This document shows positions 56,601 through 64,000 of a stretch of 64,000 bases of DNA, one piece after another. The stretch comes from Amorphophallus konjac (lineage: Eukaryota > Streptophyta > Magnoliopsida > Alismatales > Araceae). Within the stretch, counting starts at the first letter, position 1, and every line of letters starts with the position of its first letter. Position numbers and translations under genes: made by a program. Where the stretch lies: contig CM040126.1 in assembly GCA_022559845.1 (NCBI GenBank), positions 145,832,064-145,896,063 of the forward strand. The letters run 5' to 3'. A model generated the notes under the pieces. It did no database searches and was not told the DNA's origin. It saw only the letters and a program-made list of their open reading frames with translations.

Positions 56601-58960
56601 GGTCGATCCACATTCGCTTCTACAACAGCAACAAGTCACCGATGACACAACCCCCGGGCAACGTCCCCCGATAGCAACAAGCTAAGGACGACAGCCGCAA
56701 GGCTCGCAGGTACCCAAAATATAAAAAAAAGTGGGGGCTAAAAATTGAGATGCCCCGACGGACTCAGCCACTCTCTCCATAAGGTGGCTGGGGGCAAAAA
56801 GGCCACAAACCCAGCTGAGGTGAAAACCCGCGAGGGCACCTCAGGCAAAATCGGGTTACCCCTCGGTGTGAAAACCCGTAAGGGCGCACCGGAAAAAGCA
56901 AAAGGGGGCCAACTCTGGCGAAAACCCGAAAGGGCGGTAGAGATGGTAATAAGAAAAAGAAAAATCTCTCTTCCTCTCTAGAAACAGGCAACCACCTCGC
57001 CCTAAATCTTTGATCAGTCCACCACAATAATGGGTCAATATACCTTCTACTAGCCATCACGCTACACCGGTCGGCCTACACCCAGTCTTTTACCGATACA
57101 CCATCATGGTTGGTCACCACCCAGCATCCAGGTCAATACACTATTATGGTCGACCTACCTGTTCCTCCTAGTCTCACACTATCTCTGTTTGCCGCTACCC
57201 TTTTGACCTATATGCCGCCATGGCTGGTCAAGCCTCCACCTTGGACATCCTCCTTTACAGTCGACCTACACATACCCTTGACTAAGCACCTCCATAGTCA
57301 ATCCAACACCTGATCTCTGGCCAAAAAACCACAATGCTTGGCCTACACATCACCCAGTTCCTGACCGATACACCTTCTCAGTCGGTTAAATCCCTAACCT
57401 TCGGCCAATATGCCTCTTTGGTCGGCCTACGTCAATTCTTGGCCTATACGCCACCACAACCCAGAAACTCAACCTTTGCATCACCAAAGTCGATCCACTC
57501 AAGCTTCAGTTCTAGCTCTAGCTGCAAACTACACCGATCAGCCAGCCTAAAGGTCTACATGAAGCTCCAGATTGCTTGGCAACCAACCAAACCCCAGCGA
57601 GCAACTCCAGCATCAACAACAGAGGATCAACAATAATGATCCCACCGACAGCGTCCTTCGACAGCAGCAAGCTAAGGACACCCAGTGCCAGTCACCGAGA
57701 AGCCAAAAGGCTCTCAGGTAAACAAAAAATAAAAATAAATAGGGTTAAAAATAGAGATATCCCGGCGGACTCAGGTGTCCTCTTTCTCAAGGAGGCGGCT
57801 GGGGGTAAAAAGGCCAGTAACCCGGTTGAGGTGAAAACTCGCAAGAGTACCTCAGGTAAAATTGGGTGACCCCTCGATGCGAAAACCCGCAAGGGCACAT
57901 CAGAAAAAGCAAAAGGGGGCCAGCTCTGGCAAAAACCCGAAAGGGCGACAGAGCTGGTAAAGAAAACAAAAATAAAATTTCTCTTCTCCCTCAGCTGGGG
58001 GCAACCAGCTACCCACCTTCCAGCAACCATATCCCCGGCCAGTTGGCCTGTACCAGTCCTTGACCAATCCCCTGCTCCAGTTTATAAATCCTGTGCCTCC
58101 CTCTCGGCCATATATCATTACATTCGGCCAAAACCAGCTCCCCACGCCACTCCCCTCCCTTGGTGGCCTATACCAGTCCTTGCTAGTACATCACTCTAGC
58201 TCATTGATCTTACACTCCCCATTTAGCCATACACCACCCCAGTTGGCTCACACTTCTCTGGCCTCGCACCTCCACAGTCGGCCCATATACACCAGCAATT
58301 CATGCATTAGTCCAGTCATTCATTCCAACAAACCTCATCCTACACGCCACCTCAGTTGGCCTCTACATCACAACAACCTTGGATCCAACTATCATGAGAA
58401 TCCATCAACCCATAATTCCCAGTCACCTACCCGTCATGGTCAAGTCACCATGAACCCAGTCATAACTCTAGCAATACGCCGTAAAGGCATACCAGTTCCC
58501 AGATCCCAGTCATGATTCCAACAATGCGCCACCAAGGCTCACCTGTTCCCAGAACACCAGTCAAAGCCACAATCATGGCTACAATGGCTACAAGCCATCA
58601 ACAACATAAACTCGAGGTCACATCCCCTGATAGCAGCACGCTATGGACGATAACCACAAGGTTCCCAGGTCAAAAAAAAAAGAGAAAAAATGGGATTAAA
58701 AATAGAAATACCCCGGCGGCCTCAGTCAAGTCCTTCCACGAGATTACTGAGTGCAAAAATTGCCGTCAACCTAGTTGAGATGAAAACCCGCGAGGGCAGC
58801 TCAGGCAAAATCAGGTGACCCCTCGGTATGAAAACCCGCAAGGGCATACCGGAAAAAGCAAAAGGGGGCCTGCTCTGGCGAAAACCCGCAAGGGCGGTAG
58901 AGCTGGTAAAGAGAAAACAAAAAAAACTCTCTCCCTCTCTACTCCTCCCTGATGAAAGCC
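56600..58960. repeat. Higher-order repeat of about 1 kb, three units
   Basis: A landmark GCTAAGGAC (or GCTATGGAC) recurs at 56681, 57671 and 58639. Each is followed by an A-rich stretch, a CCCC(G)ACGGACTCAG-like block and about 200 bases with three CCC-GNRA-GGG hairpins, then about 700 bases of degenerate 4-5-4 type hairpin units. Confidence 0.8.
56827..58894. repeat. Nine hairpins with GNRA-type loops
   Basis: At 56827, 56875, 56925, 57837, 57886, 57936, 58787, 58835 and 58885. Stems are CCC/GGG except 57837, which has ACTC/GAGT. Loops are GCGA, GTAA, GAAA, GCAA, GCAA, GAAA, GCGA, GCAA and GCAA. Each is preceded by an AAAA run. Confidence 0.85.
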
Positions 58961-59650
58961 GTCAACCGCGACACCCCGCCGACGGCAACCTTAGCATCAC
59001 TCCACAATGATGGTGGCCTCTACACCCCCGAGGGTTGGCCATCGCCAATTCCAGCTCCAGTATTCGGTTACACACCTCCACGGTTAGCCGACCAGCTCCA
59101 GTCTTCTGGCTACTACACACCAGCAGTTAGCCGGCCAGTTCCAGTTCCAGTCTCCAACCCCAGTTTCATCTACAACGCCTCTACAAGCCAGCTGCCCAGT
59201 CTTTAGTTCCAGCATTTTGGCTACAACGCCTTTACAGGTCAGCCGCCCAGCCTCCAGTCCTAGTTTCGGCTACAACGCCTTTACAGGCCAGCCACCCAGT
59301 TTTCAGTTCCTGTTTCGGCTACAATGCCTTTACAGGCCAGCCGCCTAATCTTTAGTTCCAGTTTCGACTACAACGCCTTCGCAGGCCAGCTGCCCAATTC
59401 CAGTCCCAGTTTCCAGTCCCAACATTCTGGCTATAACGCCTTCACATGCCAGCCGTCCAGTTCCAGTCACCAGTCCCAGTATCCGACTACAACGCCTTCG
59501 CAGGCCAGCCGCCCAGTTCCAGTTCCAGTCACCAGTCCTAGTATTCCGGCTACAACGCCTTCATAGGCCAGCCGCCCAGTTCCAGTCACCAGTCCCAGTA
59601 TCCGGCTACAACACCTCAACGGTTAGCCAACCAGCTCTAGTCCCAGTCCC
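58960..59650. repeat. Hairpin array, GGCT/AGCC type
   Basis: Degenerate units of about 60-75 bases: GGCT, ACAAC, GCCT, TTAC, AGGC, C, AGCC, then a spacer rich in CCCAGTTCCAGT. Confidence 0.88.
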
Positions 59651-59689
59651 GGTCTCTGGCTATGCCACCATGACAGTGTGCCAGCCAAC

Positions 59690-60110
59690 CTCAACTCCAA
59701 CTCCCCAGGCTAAATAATACCAACAACATAGGCCAACATACCCTTTCGGGTCAGCCTCCAGCTTCCAGACTCCAGCAACATAGGCCAACACATCGTCTTG
59801 GGTCGACCTCCAGCTTCCAGTCTCCAGCAACATAGGCCGAAGCACCCTCATGGGTCGGCCTCCAGCTCCCAGCCCCCAGTGATATAGGTCAACACACCCT
59901 TACGGGTCGACCTCCAGTCCCAAGCAACGCGGGCCAAAACACCCTCGTGGGTCGGCCTCTAGCCTCCAGTCGCCAGTAATACAGGCCAACACACCCTTAC
60001 GGGTTAGCCTCCAGCTTCCAGTCCCCAGTCCTCTGGGTCAACACCGCCTTATGGATTGTCCTATAGCTTCCAGTCTCCAGCCATCCAGGCCAACATGCCT
60101 CATTCATGCA
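59690..60110. repeat. Hairpin array, GGCC/GGCC type
   Basis: About seven units of 45-60 bases. Examples: 59835 (GGCC, GAAGC, ACCC, TCAT, GGGT, C, GGCC), 59887 (GGTC, AACAC, ACCC, TTAC, GGGT, C, GACC) and 59932 (GGCC, AAAAC, ACCC, TCGT, GGGT, C, GGCC). Confidence 0.9.
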
Positions 60111-60660
60111 GGCCTCCAGCACCCAGCCTTCGATATCCAGCTTTCAGTACCCAATTTCCAGTACCCAGCTTCCAGTATCCAGCCTCCAGTATCTAATGTC
60201 TAATACCCAGCTCTAAAATCCAACTTCTAGTATCCAGTTTCCAGTGTCTAGTTCCAGTACCCAGCCTCCAACATCCAGTTCAAGTATCCCGATTCCTAGT
60301 ATCCAGCACCAGTACTCCGCTTCCGGCTTCCAGTTCCAGCCTCCGATTCCAATGCCCAGTTCCCAGCATCTAATTTCCTATTTCCCATTTCCAATTCCAG
60401 TCTCTAGCAATGGGCGAGCACGCCTCATAGGGGCAGGCCTCCAGTCCCAGCGTCCAGTATCTAATTACCAGTTTCCATATTCAACATCCAGTTCCCAGTC
60501 CCAGCATTCCATCCCAGCACCCAATAGCCAGCTACTAGTCTATAGTTCCTACTTCCCAGTCTCAGTACTTTATCTCCCGTATCTAGGTCACAATCTCCAG
60601 TCCCAGCATTCAATCTTTGCCTTCCAGTCTCCAGCCTCAGACCTCCAGTTTCCATCAGTA
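60110..60660. repeat. CCAGT-rich short repeats
   Basis: Very many short units such as TTCCAGTATCCAGC and CCCAGTTCCCAG with a period near 7-10 bases, derived in appearance from the spacer of the neighbouring array. Confidence 0.85.
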
Positions 60661-61290
60661 GACCAGCATGCCTTATCCAGGCAGGTCTCTAGTCTAAGTA
60701 TCCAAGTTTTTAGCCTCTAACTCCTAGCGGCCGATAACATGCCAATTTGCCTTACTCAGGCAGACCTCCAGTATCCAGTTCCCAGTCTTTGGCAATAGGC
60801 CACTACACCTCACAGGCTGATCAACAACAACAACCACAAGAACAAATCCAGACGCCTTACAGACTAGCACGCCTCAAAGGCCAGGCTACAGCAGCTCCAG
60901 ACCAACATACCCTTGAGGGTCGGTATATCACACACTCCGGTCAATACACCTTAATGGCCGGCTAGTGACAATCTCTTCATCGGCACCTCAGTGATCAGCT
61001 GATCGTGGCTCCCAGTCAATATACCTCAGCAATCAGCCGAGTGGACTTCCTAGTTGATACACCTCAGTAATCAACCAGCACATTAACAGGTACCATCCAC
61101 CATATTATGATGATTATGTGTCTAACATCATTTGTGGTCATTGTACTATTTAAAGGGTCGGACGACCTCGACTTCAGCTATTTCACCCTAACGGTTAGCC
61201 AGCTGCATCAACATTTGGCTGCACCCCGTGAGGATCAGCCGAATACGATTCCAAGCCAGCACACCTCTCTAAGGGCAAATCCAACAACTG
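60660..61290. repeat. Degenerate hairpin units
   Basis: Scattered units of the same layout, for example near 60661 (GACC, AGCAT, GCCT, TATCC, AGGC, A, GGTC) and 60901 (ACC, AACAT, ACCC, TTGA, GGGT, C, GGT). Confidence 0.75.
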
Positions 61291-61860
61291 CAGACCAAGA
61301 CGCCTTGCCGAGGCAGGTCTCCTGTATCTTCAGACCAAGACGCCTCGTCGAGGTAGGTCTCCAGCATCCTCAGACCAAGACGTCACGCTGAGGCAGGTCT
61401 CCAACAACTGTAGACCAAGACGCCTTGCCGAGGCAGGTCTCCAGCAACTTCAGACCAAGACGTCTTGCCGAGGCAGGTCTCCAACAACTGCAGACCAAGA
61501 CGCCTTGCTGAGGCAGGTCTCCAACAACTTCAGACCAAGACGCCTCACTGAGGCAGGCCTCCAGCAACTTCAGACCAATACGCCTCGTCGAGGTAGGTCT
61601 CCAGTAACCTTAGACCAAGATACCTCGCCGAGGCAGGTCTCCAACAACCTCAGACCAAGACGCCTCACCGAGGAAGGTCTCTAGCAACTTCAGACCAAGA
61701 TGCCTCGTCGAGGCTGGTCTTCAACAACATCAGACCAAGACGCCTCACCGAGGCAGGTCTTCGACAACTTCAAACCAAAATGCCTCATCGAGGCATGTCT
61801 TCAACAACTTCAGACCAAGACTCCTCACCGAGGCAGGTCTCTAGTAACCCTAGGCTGACA
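61291..61860. repeat. 40 bp tandem hairpin array
   Basis: Fourteen units at an exact 40 base spacing (61291, 61331, ... 61811). Hairpin: AGACC, AAGAC, GCCT, five-base loop, AGGC, A, GGTCT; spacer CCAGCAACTTC or CCAACAACTGC. Confidence 0.95.
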
Positions 61861-63441
61861 TGCTTCCCCAAGGCAGGTCTCCAGCAACATCAAGCCAAGA
61901 TATCTTGTCAAGGCTGATTCCCAGCAACACCAGGCCACCATGTCTCACTGAATCTTGCCTCCAACAGCATCAGACCAACACACCTATGACGCCGATTATC
62001 TTCGACAGCTTCGCCCCAGTCATCGGATCACCCTACTTTGTGGGTGTGGTCCCCGTGGCTGCTCCGTAACTGCCCACTTCTAGATTAACGTCATCCATCC
62101 CCCTGTTACTACGGCCTCTCCGGATTCCCTAACACCACCAGCCAACCAACCGGTCCCTACCACTTTGACCGTGCAATGGCGGCCCTAGCAGGAGCTGGAA
62201 TCTCTCAACTTCAAAGCCCTATTATGATCCCAGTCCCCCTATAACCCCTGACCCACCATCTATACTCCCAGTCGCATCTAGCCATGACAAAGTGGCCTCC
62301 AGCACCATAACTTGATGGTTTGCGAGAGCCCTACAACACAACTCCAGCTACAATGCCTCAGAGGTGTGACTAGCCCGTCCCATAAGGCGGTCGGTGCCAA
62401 GCTTAGCTAATACGCCCCCATGGGCAGTCAACGAACAATGCTAGCACCCCAGAAAAAAGTCAACCACCATAGTAGTGGTAGGATACTAGTGACCGACCAC
62501 AGGCTTCACCACAAAGCCCTGGTCAGAGCAGCGGTCATCTCATAGCCAACCAGTAATCCCAGAAGCTGAGGGACATGTGGCTCTCCGATTCCCAAGATAG
62601 GGAAGTCTCGAACCCCCTTATGCGGCATCGTCGGCTATGGTCACGGTCAAAGGGGAACAGGCTAAGGAGTGAAAAATACTCAAGACACTCCTCGACTCAG
62701 ACAAGGTGGAAAACCTGAGAAAACACAGATCTCAGTCCACAAGTCCACCTCTGGGGGCAAGACATGGCTCCCGCCAGTGCAACCTCAGATAATCAAAGGG
62801 GAGCCACAAGTGGTCTCCCATTGCTCACCAGCCACCCTACGAGGCGGGATGGACTCGACAGTCCTGGCCTTGCTTGTCTCAGATTTCTAATGGGGGAGGG
62901 TCCTTTCCACCGAGCTGCCTCTCCTCAGAAAATCCACAAAGCCTGATGCGCAAGGCAGGCCCCATACATAGGCAACAAAGCCAGAAGCATTGTTATGCCA
63001 GGATCCCCTGGCCTCCTTACACCATCGGCATGGCCGCCCAGTCCAGTCACACCATCAACCGCTGAAGTGACCACCTGTATGGAGAGTTCGGCGTCCAGAC
63101 CAGATTGCTCCTGTGACACAGGCCCTGCACACCTCTGCCACAAGCCCAACACGCGAGACAAACAGGAACAGAATTCCCAAGTCGTGGATAGCAGGCAACA
63201 ACTTCAAGCACCATGCGTGTATCCAGTCACTCAGATCTCTCTAGAACCCAGCTCCATAACCTCCCAGGTTCAACGGGCTTCTACAAACATACCACTGCAG
63301 CATGAAAGATCACAGCGGGATCGTCAACCCTTAGAACAAGTAACTCCCACACGCCAACAGGGTCGGGAGAAATCAAGCTTGAAAGGCGCACGTGCCGCAC
63401 GCCGTCATCTTCGCCTCCGACGCACGCCCCGTGGGGGGATT
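61861..63441. other. 3' interior of giant element
   Basis: A few degenerate hairpin units up to about 61990, then unassigned sequence. The 158-codon open frame at 62995-63471 runs into the LTR and has no familiar motif. Confidence 0.5.
63430..63441 (+). other. Polypurine tract of giant element
   Basis: A G-rich run (GTGGGGGGATT) directly before TGTTGGCAC. Confidence 0.65.
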
Positions 63442-64000
63442 TGTTGGCACCGGCTTATTTTCTTAAATTAATCGAGGATTAAGCATAGGGAAATACTCCC
63501 TAAATAGAGTAAAATGGCATATCACTAAAGCTGCTCTACCAGTCAAGTTGAGCTCAGAAATTTTGACACTTCGCTGGGTTAAGCGGCGCAACATAATAAC
63601 CGGGGATCAGCCCCGAGCAAATGGCACTATGCCAGCCAGTTTCTCGACAACCGGGTCAGTTTAGGGATTCAGGACAACCTACCGTACTTTACGGCACTCT
63701 GTGAAGATTCGGGGATGATCCTCGGACACCCTGCATACGGTATCACACCGCCAAGGCTTCAACAACCAGGTTAACTCGGGACTCAGAACAGCTTGCCGCA
63801 TCATACGATTCTTCGCCAAGGAGCGAGGGTCACCCCGACCACTAGACAAATGGCATCATCATGTCGACCCCCCAGTCACCGGGCCCAACCAAGGGTCCTA
63901 ACCAGCTAGCCGTGACCCATGGCAACATCGACAATCGATCGGGCCCACCCTCGATCACTCATTTTGCAGGTTTACCCGCATTCAATACAGCTACCCGAGC
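63442..64000 (+). repeat. 3' LTR of giant element, first 559 bases
   Basis: Matches the start of the 5' LTR at 41380 with scattered differences; cut by the window edge. Confidence 0.9.

Larger units (their letters stand above)
41380..64000 (+). mobile_element. Giant LARD-like LTR element, right end outside window
   Basis: The 5' LTR is 41380-45708 and the first 559 bases of the 3' LTR are at 63442-64000, with clear base-level match. A primer site follows the 5' LTR and a purine tract precedes the 3' LTR, so it is on the plus strand. Between them, leaving out the later insertion at 47499-55545, about 9.7 kb holds only tandem and dispersed hairpin repeats. No Gag, RT or integrase motif is visible. 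LTR size and non-coding interior fit the LARD class. Confidence 0.82.

Noticed and set aside
56745..59010. Repeated VKTRKGT-like peptides as a protein repeat
   Set aside because: The copies fall in different frames and are separated by stops; the shared feature is the hairpin.
61291..61860. Possible CRISPR array (regular 40 bp period)
   Set aside because: The whole unit repeats, with no unique spacers, and the context is a plant retrotransposon.

Overview
This window is plant nuclear DNA made almost entirely of nested retrotransposons. The evidence is Ty1/copia and Ty3/gypsy LTR elements with initiator-Met tRNA primer sites, a chromovirus with 3 kb LTRs, plant-type LINEs with a DUF4283-like ORF1, and several large LTR elements without reverse transcriptase. 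I see no host gene, rRNA, tRNA or CRISPR array. The species cannot be told from this sequence.

Layout, left block. A decayed copia element runs from 1 to about 25656; its 5' LTR is cut by the window edge. Its 3' LTR was split by a Tekay/Del-type chromovirus (4374-25365, GAGAG target duplication). The chromovirus 5' LTR was later split by a minus-strand element (5910-16015) with nearly identical 1.66 kb LTRs and one very long proline-rich ORF but no pol. From 25.66 to 27.2 kb there is a minus-strand LINE endonuclease scrap and microsatellites.

Layout, right block. A plus-strand L1-like LINE (about 27225-39345) carries ORF1, endonuclease and reverse transcriptase. It was split by a gag-bearing, RT-less LTR element (28730-37746), whose 3' LTR received a 1.6 kb solo LTR inside its TATA box. 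After the LINE RT comes an LTR (39346-41379). That LTR was hit by a giant element (41380 to beyond 64000) with a 4.3 kb LTR and an internal region with no recognisable coding sequence, resembling the class called LARDs (large retrotransposon derivatives). Inside it lies a minus-strand RT-less chromovirus derivative (47499-55540, perfect CTAGT duplication).

Four things stand out. (1) The interior of the giant element consists of diverged tandem arrays. Their units fold into one shared hairpin layout: outer stem 4, left bulge 5, inner stem 4, loop 3-5, inner stem, one right-hand base, outer stem. The stem sequences differ between arrays but stay paired. (2) A separate set of nine short hairpins at 56.8-58.9 kb all have GNRA-type loops. 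(3) Two RT-less chromovirus derivatives share an unfamiliar domain followed by DPFDPF motifs where protease, RT, RNase H and the integrase core should be. (4) One of these derivatives shares a structured 93 nt leader with the Tekay element, including a TTCG-loop hairpin with a compensatory base-pair change. Together these suggest non-autonomous elements kept for RNA packaging or structure rather than for enzymes. That reading is inference. All alignments were made by eye.
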